NCBI GenBank assembly: GCA_963729795.1
Contig: CAVSPC010000054.1
Coordinates: forward strand, 27,412-91,411
Reading direction: 5' to 3'
From: CAWBBA01 sp963729795
Lineage (GTDB): Bacteria; Desulfobacterota; Desulfomonilia; Desulfomonilales; Desulfomonilaceae
Length of the DNA stretch: 64,000 bases
In this document: positions 34,695-43,096 of the stretch, piece after piece
Position numbering within the stretch: position 1 is the stretch's first letter
Layout: each line of letters starts with the position of its first letter
Position numbers and translations under genes: made by a program
The notes under the pieces: model-generated
Databases searched by the model: none
What the model was told of the DNA's origin: nothing
What the model saw: the letters and a program-made list of their open reading frames with translations, nothing else

Positions 34695-36659
34695 CTACGC
34701 GCGCAACTCCAAGCGACCCTGGACAAGACTCTCGACAACCGCAGGGTCGGCAATGGCGGAAAAGTCTTTCAGGGTTGTAACATCGCCTGCCGCGATCTTT
34801 TGAAGGATTACTCTGAGGATCTTACCGCTCGGAGTCCGAGGCAAAGTATTAACCCACTGAATGACATCGATTTCGGCGAAGTCGGCGACTGTGCTGCGTA
34901 CTAGATCCATGAGCTCGCTTTTGAGTTCCGCTGACTGCTCCGCTCGATCCCGAAGGTGGACAAACGCATATACCCCCCTGCCTTTTATGGGATGCGGATA
35001 GCCAACTACCGCTACCTCGGCCACCTTTTCGTGCTGAATAATAATAGACTCCAGTTCGGGTATTCCTAGGCGGTGCCCCGCCGAATTAATGACATCGTCG
35101 ACACGGCCGATTATCCAATATTCCCCGTCTTCATCCTGCTTGGCTCCGTCCCCGGTGAAGTACAGACCCGGAACTCGATTGAAATGGCCTTCCAGAAACC
35201 GTTCGTGATCGCCGAAGATCGTCCTCGCCATACCCGGCCAGGCTCGGTCGATACAAAGTACACCCTCTTGATTCGGAAACTTGGCTTTTTCGCCCGTACC
35301 GGGGTCCAATATCACCGGCTTTACTCCAAAGAAAGGAAGCGAGCAACATCCGGCTTTCAAGGGAGCGGCACCAGGAAAAGGCGCGATAAGAATTCCGCCT
35401 GCCTCAGCTTGAGAATACGCATTTACTACCGGGCATCGTCCTCTGCCCACTCGTTCGTAGAACCACTTCCACGTTTCAGGGCTAACCATTTCGCGCATGA
35501 GACCCAGGAGCTTGAGCGAGGTAATATCGTGTCCATCCACGGAGTTTGGGGCCTGTTCGGAGAGGAATCGGACAACGCTCGGCAGAGTGCAGAATTTGTC
35601 CACCTTGTGCTTGGCCACTATTTCCCACACTCTGTTCGGGTCCGAATAACCAGGCACGCCCTCGAAAATGACAGAGGTGAGGCCGTTCAACAGTGGTCCG
35701 TAGACTGCATAACTGTGCCCGGCCATCCAAGCTATGTCCTCAGTCATCCACAAAGTTTCTTCATCTTTCAAATCGAACACTAGACGACTTGTCATCGAGG
35801 CATAAAGCAAGTATCCGCCATGAGTATGGACAAACCCTTTCGGCCTTCCGGAGGGGCCGCTTGCATACAAAATGAAGAGAGGATCTTCTGCATCCATAGG
35901 TTCAGGAGCGACGTACGAGGGCAAAGCAGGATCGGCGACTGCTTCGTGCCACCAGATGTCCCTTGTGCCACTCAGTTGAATTGGCTCGTCGGTGTGCTTA
36001 AGGACTATTACCACTTCCACTGAGTTACAGCTCTCAAGGGCTGCATCGACTTTGGATTTTAACAGCACCGGTTCGCCACCGCGAAAGCTTCCGTCGGCTG
36101 TGATCACCGCTTTAGCAAGGCAGTTTTGAATACGATAAGCTAGCGCTGCCGCTCCGAAGCCCGAATAAACCACACAGTGGACCGCCCCGATCCTCGCGCA
36201 CGCGAGCATGGCGATGGGCAACTCAAGCACCATCGGCATGTAAATGACTACTCTGTCCCCGCGTTCGACCCCTCTAGACTTTAGCAGGGCCGCGAACTTG
36301 TTTATTTTTTCGTAGAGCTCCCGATACGTGACAGTGCAAGATCGGCTCGCGTCCTCGCCTTCCCAATGGTAAGCAGGCTTATGGCCGAGTTTCCCGATAT
36401 GTCGGTCCACGCAATTGTAAGCCGCGTTGAGTATCCCGCCAGGGAACCACTCGATCCTTGCTTCCTCAAAGTCAGACCGGACCACAACATCCCACTTTTT
36501 CATCCACGAAAGATAGTTTTCCGCCTGCTCAGCCCAGAAGTTCTCGGCAGAATTCAATGACCTTTCATAGAGTTCTCTGTACATCTCCGGGCTCTTTATG
36601 TAAGCCGTTCTACGATACTCATCCAGGTGGGGGTCATACCGTTCCGAAGCTTCAGACAT
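34695..36659 (-). CDS. Acetyl-CoA synthetase paralogue with eroded active-site motifs
   Basis: It has exactly the length of AcsA (654 residues) and aligns with it from end to end, yet key motifs are changed: the P-loop YTSGSTGKPKG is YASGPSGRPKG (265-275), WVTGHSY is WMAGHSY (311-317), APTAIR is LPSVVR, GTVGEPI is GLMREMV (386-392), and DTWWQTETG is NAYSQAEAG. In Acs these blocks bind ATP, the adenine ring and acetate. The C-terminal part, with YFTGDGA, GRVDDVIN and the acetylatable lysine K613 in PRTPSGK, is preserved. So adenylation is doubtful while folding and lysine recognition may remain. Altered substrate range or a regulatory pseudoenzyme are the main options. ATG follows GGAGAGG; it is first in its operon. 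Confidence 0.88.
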   Translation of the reverse strand: MSEASERYDPHLDEYRRTAYIKSPEMYRELYERSLNSAENFWAEQAENYLSWMKKWDVVVRSDFEEARIEWFPGGILNAAYNCVDRHIGKLGHKPAYHWEGEDASRSCTVTYRELYEKINKFAALLKSRGVERGDRVVIYMPMVLELPIAMLACARIGAVHCVVYSGFGAAALAYRIQNCLAKAVITADGSFRGGEPVLLKSKVDAALESCNSVEVVIVLKHTDEPIQLSGTRDIWWHEAVADPALPSYVAPEPMDAEDPLFILYASGPSGRPKGFVHTHGGYLLYASMTSRLVFDLKDEETLWMTEDIAWMAGHSYAVYGPLLNGLTSVIFEGVPGYSDPNRVWEIVAKHKVDKFCTLPSVVRFLSEQAPNSVDGHDITSLKLLGLMREMVSPETWKWFYERVGRGRCPVVNAYSQAEAGGILIAPFPGAAPLKAGCCSLPFFGVKPVILDPGTGEKAKFPNQEGVLCIDRAWPGMARTIFGDHERFLEGHFNRVPGLYFTGDGAKQDEDGEYWIIGRVDDVINSAGHRLGIPELESIIIQHEKVAEVAVVGYPHPIKGRGVYAFVHLRDRAEQSAELKSELMDLVRSTVADFAEIDVIQWVNTLPRTPSGKILRVILQKIAAGDVTTLKDFSAIADPAVVESLVQGRLELRA

Positions 36660-36948
36660 GCGACCTCTCCGTTTCTAAGACTGCAACGGCGGCAAAATCT
36701 GGGCGAACAGCACGCGGTCCCAAGTGCTTTAACGCGGTCCAAAACTGCGATCAGTTTTACACGATGCCCCAATATATGGCAATATAGTTTCGGCCCACCG
36801 TGGTGCAACGAGGCCAAGGCCAAATCCGCACGGTCTCGCATCTGATTTTGAACCTGCTTGATGTGATTTCCTTTATTGTGCTAAAAGTCCTTCTTAGGCT
36901 AAGGTAGCGCAAAAAGACCGTACTCCTTGCAAAAGGACGCCGACAGAA

Positions 36949-37407
36949 ATGAAAAAGATCCTGGCAGTGGATGACGAACCGGATGTCTTGGAAACTGTTG
37001 CGGAAGTTCTAGATTCCTATGATGTCCAGACAGCCGGAAGCTTTGAAGCGGCCAGGAGGCTGCTCGTTACTGAAACGTACGACATGGTGATTCTTGACAT
37101 AATGGGCGTCAGAGGCATGGATTTATTGGATATCGCGGTGGAACGAAATTTTCCCGCTGTAATGCTTACCGCGCATGCTCTGGACCCTGGAAACGTCATG
37201 GAGTCCATGTTGCGCGGGGCTGTATCCTTCATCATCAAAGAGAATATTGACATGCTGGACAGCCTCTTAGAAGAATTGTTCGAGCTCCTCGAAAAGGGAG
37301 AATCGACCTGGGTCCACACTATGAAACGGTTGGCACCAATGTTGGATGCTTGCTTTTCTCCTGAGTGGCGCGACGCATACAAAGAAATGGGACTCTTTGA
37401 TTTTTGA
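36949..37407 (+). CDS. Receiver-domain protein divergent from acs2
   Basis: A receiver domain (LAVDDEP, phospho-acceptor D50 in MVILDIMG, lysine in FIIKENI) fills about the first 120 residues, followed by a tail of about 32 residues (TWVHTMKRLAPMLDACFSPEWRDAYKEMGLFDF) rather than an output domain. It is the third effector-less receiver in the window. It lies 289 bases from the divergent acs2 operon and has no kinase gene beside it; the symporter-kinase at 12.3 kb is one candidate partner. Its function is unknown. Confidence 0.85.
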   Translation: MKKILAVDDEPDVLETVAEVLDSYDVQTAGSFEAARRLLVTETYDMVILDIMGVRGMDLLDIAVERNFPAVMLTAHALDPGNVMESMLRGAVSFIIKENIDMLDSLLEELFELLEKGESTWVHTMKRLAPMLDACFSPEWRDAYKEMGLFDF

Positions 37408-37641
37408 TGCTACCTAGAATTTAACAGAACTGCCCCTCAAAACATATAAGCCTCAGGTCGTCCCGCTCCATCATCTTGGCCTGCGCGACGTCGGTCGTTG
37501 GACTACGAGCCTCGGGAGTGGTACGAGATTCGTTCAACCTACACCAGGAAGCGCTCGACTCTCCATCAACTTGGAATCCCTTAAAGGGTAAGAATTTCTT
37601 CATGGTATAGACTTTATTATCTATGACGTAGGGAACGAACT

Positions 37642-37983
37642 TTAACCCAACTGCGAAAGAATTTTGTTGATTTGAGGGTCAAGATTCGGCAACTTAGTCT
37701 GAACAATGTCCCAAATGATTTCCAGATCTATGCCGAAGTACTGATGAATGAGGACATCCCGTAGCCCCGCGATTCTAACCCAATCAATTTCAGGGTAGCT
37801 CGACCGTATCTCATGAGGAACGCTCTTGGACGCCTCTCCGATTATTTCGAGGTTACGGATTACGGCTTCCTGTCTCGTCAAGTCCTCGGCAAACTCATCA
37901 TAAGACATGCCGGAAGTCAGTGTCCGTATCCGTGCCAACGAAACTAACATGTCTTCGAGAGAGACCCTATAGTCCCTGGGCAT
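37642..37983 (-). CDS. hepT: HepT-like RNase toxin (DUF86)
   Basis: A 113-residue all-helical protein with RDVLIHQYFG, the R-x4-H-x-Y ribonuclease motif of HEPN toxins. Its partner is the overlapping MntA nucleotidyltransferase. In studied pairs MntA adds AMP groups to the tyrosine of this motif and so silences the toxin. I start at ATG 37983, seven bases after GAGGAG; it overlaps the mntA stop by 17 bases. A TTG five codons up is a less likely start. Confidence 0.88.
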   Translation of the reverse strand: MPRDYRVSLEDMLVSLARIRTLTSGMSYDEFAEDLTRQEAVIRNLEIIGEASKSVPHEIRSSYPEIDWVRIAGLRDVLIHQYFGIDLEIIWDIVQTKLPNLDPQINKILSQLG

Positions 37984-38263
37984 ACACGGTCTCCTCAAAT
38001 ATCGGTTTTCGCAACCTCGGTTTGACGGCCTCGGCGATCACAAGGTCAACACTGCGCCCAAACAAGCCTTCCAGAAAAAACTTCAAGTCCATGTAGTTAT
38101 CAAAAGTCTTCTTCTCAAACTCCACAAGGAAGTCCATATCACTAGTCTCACTTTGCTCACCTCGAGCGTACGAACCAAATATACCGAGACGGCGGACCCC
38201 AAGGCCGCGGATGGCTTCGCGATTTTCTTCCAGTTTTTTCAAGATTTGTTCACGGTTTATCAT
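37967..38263 (-). CDS. mntA: MntA-like minimal nucleotidyltransferase antitoxin
   Basis: A 98-residue minimal nucleotidyltransferase with GSYARGEQSETSDMDFLVEF, the GSx10DxD catalytic signature. It is the antitoxin partner of the overlapping HepT gene. I start at ATG 38263 after GGAG; the longer frame would begin inside the RAYT fragment. The pair is intact, in contrast to the decayed HicBA module at 24.2 kb. Confidence 0.88.
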   Translation of the reverse strand: MINREQILKKLEENREAIRGLGVRRLGIFGSYARGEQSETSDMDFLVEFEKKTFDNYMDLKFFLEGLFGRSVDLVIAEAVKPRLRKPIFEETVYAQGL

Positions 38264-38624
38264 TGTGGCTCCATAGGTTGCGCTCGGGATTTTCGGGATC
38301 ATCCGCCCATTGTGAGGGGTTTGCGTCTATATAATTTCGGATCGCGTCAAGAGCCCTGTCATTACGAACAACATGTTCATAATAGTTGCGTTGCCAAACT
38401 TTTCCCGAAAATGGTGTCCAGCCACACCTCTTTACGCCGTCAATGTATTCGTGCGTCGTAATTGATTTGAAGGCCCCTATAACGTGCCCCAACGTAGGGG
38501 CAACCCTTGGGGTTGCCCTAAAGTCATTTGCCATTGCGTCATCGAGGGCACCCGCCAGGGGCGCCCCTACAACACATCTTTGAGGACGTCTAATCATCGA
38601 AGAAAATTCAAGCATGCCGTCCAC
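38250..38624 (-). pseudogene. RAYT (IS200-like, REP-associated) transposase C-terminal fragment
   Basis: The second half reads LGHVIGAFKSITTHEYIDGVKR...FSGKVWQRNYYEHVVRNDRALDAIRNYIDANP, which is the C-terminal part of Y1 REP-associated transposases. The N-terminal part, with the HUH motif and catalytic tyrosine region, is absent; instead the first 40 residues come from an intergenic-type repeat (38494-38570). A repeat of this kind inside the coding sequence is known in relatives, so part may be ancestral, but the missing HUH domain makes it a remnant. Its end overlaps the start of mntA. Confidence 0.75.
38494..38570. repeat. GTAGGGGC...GCCCCTAC repeat within the RAYT fragment
   Basis: The element begins GTAGGGGCAACCC and ends CCAGGGGCGCCCCTAC, so its ends are inverted repeats, with an inner GGGTTGCCC/GGGCAACCC pair. 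This form is typical of REP-like elements mobilised by RAYT proteins. Only this one copy with these ends was seen in the window. Confidence 0.6.
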
Positions 38625-38707
38625 AGAGACCCTACAGCTCCTCGGCTCATGCTACAATATCAAACACGCTTTAGAACGACCACTAAAGAAAGCTGAGGTA
38701 AAAAGAA

Positions 38708-39568
38708 TTGGATTTGACGCATACTCGATTTGAAATTGTCAATGGTGTTGCCACCGTAACACTTTACCGTCCCGAGCAGATGAATGCATTCACACCAATC
38801 ATGGCTGAAGAGTTGCAGCAGATTTTTGCTGAAGCGGACCGAGACGACTCGGTTCGGGCAGTCGTAGTCACTGGAGCCGGCAAAGCTTTCTGCGCGGGAG
38901 CCGATCTTTCTGACGGCCCTTCCACATTTGATAGATCCGAAATGGACGGTAGGAAGATTCAAATAGGTGAGCACAGGGACCGAGGAGGAAAAGTCGCCCT
39001 AGCAATCTTCAACTGCCGTAAGCCGGTTATTGCGGCAATCAACGGGCATGCCGTCGGAATCGGGATTACCATGACGCTGCCCATGGATATACGGATCGTC
39101 TCCGCGGGTGCTAAGATCGGATTTGTCTTTGCGCGGCGCGGAGTAGTGCCGGAAGCCTGCTCGTCCTGGTTTCTTCCGCGTATAGTCGGCATTCCTCGAG
39201 CCGCGGAACTTGTATACACAGGCCGAATATTTCGACCCGAGGAAGAGGCAGCTTCCGGACTGTTTAATTACGTACTCCCTCGTGAAGAAGTGTTGCCCAA
39301 GGCGATGGGAATCGCACGGGAGATCGCGGAAAATACCTCTGCTGTTTCGGTCGCGCTGAGCAAGGCCATGCTCTGGCATGGACTCTCTGAGAAAGACCCT
39401 CAGTCCGCGCACCTTGTTGACTCACGGTTGTTCTACTGGTGCGGTTCCGAGAAAGATTCCCGTGAAGGAGTTCAGAGTTTCCTGGAAAAGCGGGCCCCGC
39501 ATTTCACAATGAGCCCCACAACTGACATGCCTGACTTCTACCCGTGGTGGAAAGAGCCAAAAGTGTAG
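38708..39568 (+). CDS. Crotonase-family enoyl-CoA hydratase/isomerase
   Basis: This 286-residue protein has the crotonase oxyanion-hole segments AFCAGADL and AAINGHAVGIGITM, and the stretch FVFARRGVVPEACSSWFLPR, in which the glutamate of VVPEA matches the second catalytic glutamate of enoyl-CoA hydratase. The first catalytic glutamate position is replaced in the FVFARRG subgroup, whose true reaction is not well defined. It starts at TTG 38708 after GAGGT. The likely pathway is fatty-acid or aromatic acyl-CoA breakdown, consistent with many acyl-CoA synthetases nearby. Confidence 0.88.
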   Translation: MDLTHTRFEIVNGVATVTLYRPEQMNAFTPIMAEELQQIFAEADRDDSVRAVVVTGAGKAFCAGADLSDGPSTFDRSEMDGRKIQIGEHRDRGGKVALAIFNCRKPVIAAINGHAVGIGITMTLPMDIRIVSAGAKIGFVFARRGVVPEACSSWFLPRIVGIPRAAELVYTGRIFRPEEEAASGLFNYVLPREEVLPKAMGIAREIAENTSAVSVALSKAMLWHGLSEKDPQSAHLVDSRLFYWCGSEKDSREGVQSFLEKRAPHFTMSPTTDMPDFYPWWKEPKV

Positions 39569-39634
39569 GCCGACCCGCTCTGACCAAGAAATTTTAGGTC
39601 TGGAAGTCGAGTTCGAAGAGTACGAGAAAAGCAA

Positions 39635-41629
39635 TTGGTCGATTCCTGTCGCTCTCAACATACATATCCCTTTTCGGCCATAGTGGGACAGGATGCAATG
39701 AAACTCGCGTTGATACTCAATGTGGTCAACCCGAGTGTCGGCGGTCTCTTGATCAGAGGAGAAAGGGGAACCGCAAAATCGACGGCAGTCAGGGCTCTGG
39801 CAGGTATCCTTCCCGAAATAGAGGTCGCGACCGATTGCCCGTACTCGTGCAATCCCGAGAACGTGGAGGAGCTTTGCGACTCTTGCCGCAGCAAGCGTGT
39901 CGTCACCGGGAGACGAAAGATGCGCGTCGTGGAACTTCCCCTCAATGCCACAGAAGAAATGGTTGTCGGAGGCTTAGACTTCTCTGCTTCAATCACTAAC
40001 GGGGTCAGAGTGTTCCAGCCGGGGCTTATGGCTCGAGCCAACCGGGGCATCTTGTACATAGATGAGGTGAATCTGCTCTCGGATCACCTGATGGACATAA
40101 TCTTGGATGCATCCGCTTCGGGCGAAAACGTGGTTCAAAGGGAGGGAATAACGCATCGCCACCCCGCCCGTTTCATACTGGTGGGAACGATGAATGCGGA
40201 AGAAGGCGAGCTAAGGCCGCAGTTATTAGATCGTTTCGGCTTGTGTGTTGAGGTTCATGGCCAGCCTGACGTGGAATCGCGAGTGGAAGTCATTCGGCGC
40301 AGAGACATATTTGACCGGGAGCCGCGGGCATTTTGCAAGCGGTTCGAGAGTGAGGAAAACCATTTGGGACTGCACATATCCAAGGCGATAGAGCTGTTGC
40401 CGAGCATCGGCTTTCCGAGGAGCCTCGACAGATCAATCGCCAATATCTGCGTTCATCATAATGTGGCAGGCCACAGGGCCGATCTAGTGATAGCGCATGC
40501 CGCCAGGGCTTTAGCGGCGTTTGAAGGGCGCGACGAGGCGACAACAGAAGACGTCCGGCGGGCAGCCGTCATGGCTATTCCACACCGATCTCGTAAGTTG
40601 GCCCCTCCTGAGGATCTTTCACCGGTCACTCCCGTGCACAATAGTCCACGTAACACGACGCGGCGGCATGGCTACCCGCCGGAATATTCCGACGGAGAGC
40701 CGGTCCGCGCACCGACGCGAGAAGCAGTCTCGCAAGGGATTAACGGGGAACGCGCGCAGAGGCCGATCCAGCGCTCTGACAGCCCAGAAGCAATCTTTGA
40801 CATAGGGATGACGTTCGAGGTGAAGGAGATTGGCCACCGTCGGGACAGACTTTTTCGGAAGGGTTCAGGCAGGCGATCTCGGACGCGGACCAGATGCAAG
40901 AGAGGCAAGTACGTCAGAAGTACTGCTCAGAGATTCAGCGATGATATCGCACTGGATGCAACAATTCGAGCAGCAGCACCCCATCAGTTGGGAAGAAGCG
41001 GTGAAAGCGATCTTTTTGTTGCAATCAGGGACGAGGACATCCGGGAGAAGCTTCGAGAAACGCGGACAGGCAACTTCCTGCTTTTCATTGTAGACGCTAG
41101 TGGATCAATGGGCGCCAGAGGCCGTATGGTAGCATCCAAGGGAGCAATCATGTCTCTGCTGAAGGATGCCTACCAGAAGCGGGATCGCGTGGCAATGGTA
41201 TCTTTTCGAAAGCAAGAGGCCGTTGTGAATTTGCCTCCTACGTCCTCAATCTATCGAGCCGGAAAGCTGCTGAAAGAACTGCCTGTGGGCGGCAAAACGC
41301 CACTGGCCGCGGGCCTTCGTAAGGGCCGAGAAGTGTTGCGCCAGGTTCTGCTCAAAGATCCTGCGTGTCGGTCGATCTTAATTATAATCACCGACGGAAA
41401 GGCCAATGAAAGCATCGGAAAGGGAGACCCGTTCTGGGAGGCGCTCAACGCCGCGAAAGAGTTTGCCTCCGAGAAGCGCCTCAAATCCATTGTAGTTGAT
41501 GCCGAAGGAGACGGTGGTTTTCGATACGGATTTTCGGCAAGGCTTGCGGCAGTCCTGCACGCAGACTACTTCAGAATCAAAGACCTCAGAGCGGACATAC
41601 TGCTGGAAATCGTGAGGAGTGGTGTTTGA
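39635..41629 (+). CDS. ChlD/BchD-like chelatase subunit (AAA plus VWA)
   Basis: The N-terminal AAA domain resembles ChlI, with Walker A GERGTAKST and Walker B GILYIDEVNLL. A charged linker rich in Arg and Pro (about 330-420) leads to a C-terminal VWA domain with the MIDAS motif FIVDASGSMG. This is the BchD architecture, except that the AAA part keeps its ATPase residues. It is followed directly by a separate ChlI-like gene. No large catalytic subunit (BchH/CobN) is in the window, so the metal and tetrapyrrole, if any, are unknown. The start TTG 39635 has a weak ribosome-binding site. Confidence 0.87.
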   Translation: MVDSCRSQHTYPFSAIVGQDAMKLALILNVVNPSVGGLLIRGERGTAKSTAVRALAGILPEIEVATDCPYSCNPENVEELCDSCRSKRVVTGRRKMRVVELPLNATEEMVVGGLDFSASITNGVRVFQPGLMARANRGILYIDEVNLLSDHLMDIILDASASGENVVQREGITHRHPARFILVGTMNAEEGELRPQLLDRFGLCVEVHGQPDVESRVEVIRRRDIFDREPRAFCKRFESEENHLGLHISKAIELLPSIGFPRSLDRSIANICVHHNVAGHRADLVIAHAARALAAFEGRDEATTEDVRRAAVMAIPHRSRKLAPPEDLSPVTPVHNSPRNTTRRHGYPPEYSDGEPVRAPTREAVSQGINGERAQRPIQRSDSPEAIFDIGMTFEVKEIGHRRDRLFRKGSGRRSRTRTRCKRGKYVRSTAQRFSDDIALDATIRAAAPHQLGRSGESDLFVAIRDEDIREKLRETRTGNFLLFIVDASGSMGARGRMVASKGAIMSLLKDAYQKRDRVAMVSFRKQEAVVNLPPTSSIYRAGKLLKELPVGGKTPLAAGLRKGREVLRQVLLKDPACRSILIIITDGKANESIGKGDPFWEALNAAKEFASEKRLKSIVVDAEGDGGFRYGFSARLAAVLHADYFRIKDLRADILLEIVRSGV

Positions 41630-42675
41630 TGTGGACTCAACCTTTGTACCCGTTCGCTGCAATTGTGGGCCAAGAGCAGGTGAAGCTGGCTCTTATACTG
41701 AATATTGTCGACTCTACAATAGGCGGATTGCTCGTTAGAGGAGAAAAAGGTACGGCAAAATCCACTGCCGCGCGAGGTATTGCCGACATCCTTCCGGCGA
41801 TTGGCGTCGTCGAAAACTGTCCCTTTCAATTGCCGGCTCATGACATTCACACCGTGTGTGGCAACTGCATGGACAGTTCGTGCCGAAACGGCAATCCGGC
41901 AGCGGACTTGCCGGCAGTCAAAGAGCGCAAAATCCGGGTAGTCGAGTTACCGCTGGGGGCAACCGAAGACAGGCTCGTAGGAACGCTGAACCTGGAGCAT
42001 GCGCTGAAAACCGGCCAAAAGAAATTCGAACCGGGAATCCTTGCTCAGGCTCATCGGGGCATTCTGTACGTGGATGAAGTGAACCTTCTCGACGACCATC
42101 TCGTGGATGTGCTGCTGGATTCTGCAGCCATGGGCGTGAATACCGTGGAGCGAGAAGGTGTCTCATTCGCTCATCCGGCTCGCTTCACTCTGGTCGGCAC
42201 TATGAATCCTGAAGAAGGGGAGTTGAGGCCCCAGTTACTGGACCGGTTCGGCCTGTGCGTGAACATCGAAGGAATTCGCGATGCAAGCTCACGGGTAGAT
42301 ATCATGAGACGAAGGCTCCAATTTGACAAGGATCCGGCTCAGTTTTCCAAGGATTGGTCGGCAGAATCAGCAAAGGTGTCGGAGCGCATTCAAACTGCGC
42401 AAGCGCGGTGCGCGGACGTGGTGGTGGAGAAGTCAAGCCTGGAAGAGATTGCTTCTGCATGTTTGAAGCTCGGCGTAGACGGGCACAGAGCCGACATAGT
42501 GACCCTAAAGACAGCAAGGGCAATTGCCGCATACAAAGGCCGAAAAAGGGTAATTTCTGAAGATGTCCTGGCAGCGGCAGAGTTGGCATTGCCTCATCGG
42601 GTGAGACGCACTCCTTTTGACGGAGTTGCCGTCGAGATCGGCGAAGAAATCAGGCGGGCTTTGTTAATGGATTAA
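41629..42675 (+). CDS. ChlI/BchI-like chelatase AAA ATPase
   Basis: This 348-residue AAA ATPase has Walker A GEKGTAKST, an insertion with four cysteines (ENC, TVCGNCMDSSC), Walker B GILYVDEVNLLDD, the sensor PEEGELRPQLLDRFGL and the C-terminal helical lid DGHRADIVTLKTARAIA. In magnesium chelatase the ATPase ring of I and D subunits drives metal insertion by the H subunit. The ATG shares its A with the TGA of the preceding gene and follows GAGGAGT, so the two are tightly coupled. The AAA halves of both proteins are close paralogues. Confidence 0.9.
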   Translation: MWTQPLYPFAAIVGQEQVKLALILNIVDSTIGGLLVRGEKGTAKSTAARGIADILPAIGVVENCPFQLPAHDIHTVCGNCMDSSCRNGNPAADLPAVKERKIRVVELPLGATEDRLVGTLNLEHALKTGQKKFEPGILAQAHRGILYVDEVNLLDDHLVDVLLDSAAMGVNTVEREGVSFAHPARFTLVGTMNPEEGELRPQLLDRFGLCVNIEGIRDASSRVDIMRRRLQFDKDPAQFSKDWSAESAKVSERIQTAQARCADVVVEKSSLEEIASACLKLGVDGHRADIVTLKTARAIAAYKGRKRVISEDVLAAAELALPHRVRRTPFDGVAVEIGEEIRRALLMD

Positions 42676-42694
42676 TCCGAATATGGTCATTCTC

Positions 42695-42853
42695 AAAAGT
42701 AATCACGGAAAAGAGAATGACTTGGTGGCGACAGGCAAGATGCCTGTCGTCAGGCCCGCGTACACGGGCATCCAGAATGGCCCCCAGATCGAAGTCCGGG
42801 GTGATCCCGCGGAACGCGGGACAGGCAGTCCCGCGTTCCGCGCGGGATGCCCC
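42695..42853. repeat. Intergenic repeat, copy upstream of the bicupin gene
   Basis: AAAAGTAATCACGGAAAAGAGAATGACTTGGTGGCGACAGGCAAGATGCCTGTCG is closely similar to the sequence from 44512, on the other side of the bicupin gene. The element contains two dyads, GACAGGCAAGATGCCTGTC and a GTCCCGCG/CGCGGGA pair. It lies between the ChlI-like gene and the bicupin. Confidence 0.65.
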
Positions 42854-42908
42854 ACCATATCCTGTCTAGGATTGTCAGCATTTTACGGCGCACTAGTATA
42901 AGCCTACC

Positions 42909-42968
42909 GTTTTTCTCTGCGTTCTCTGCGCACTCTGCGGTGAATCTTGCTTGCAGGGTGAACGGTTA
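42909..42968. repeat. TTTTCTCTGCG...GCGGTGAATCTTG dispersed repeat, copy 1
   Basis: TTTTTCTCTGCGTTCTCTGCGCACTCTGCGGTGAATCTTG, followed by a stretch ending GAACGGTTA, is nearly the same as 55032-55095. It consists of imperfect tandem CTCTGCG units. It lies upstream of the bicupin gene. No coding sense is apparent. Confidence 0.65.
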
Positions 42969-43096
42969 GTCCCGACGAATCCTTAGCCATATATCCGCAT
43001 CCAATCTTTCAAAATTGTTTAGGGCAACATCCTGGAAAAAGCAGGCGCCGCCAAATAGATGAGACGGCCACTGCAAGGCGTAGAAAGGATGCGATC

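Noticed and set aside
37421..37603. Minus-strand frame of 60 codons after the receiver gene
   Set aside because: Composition does not look like a protein and there is no family match; kept out of the gene list.
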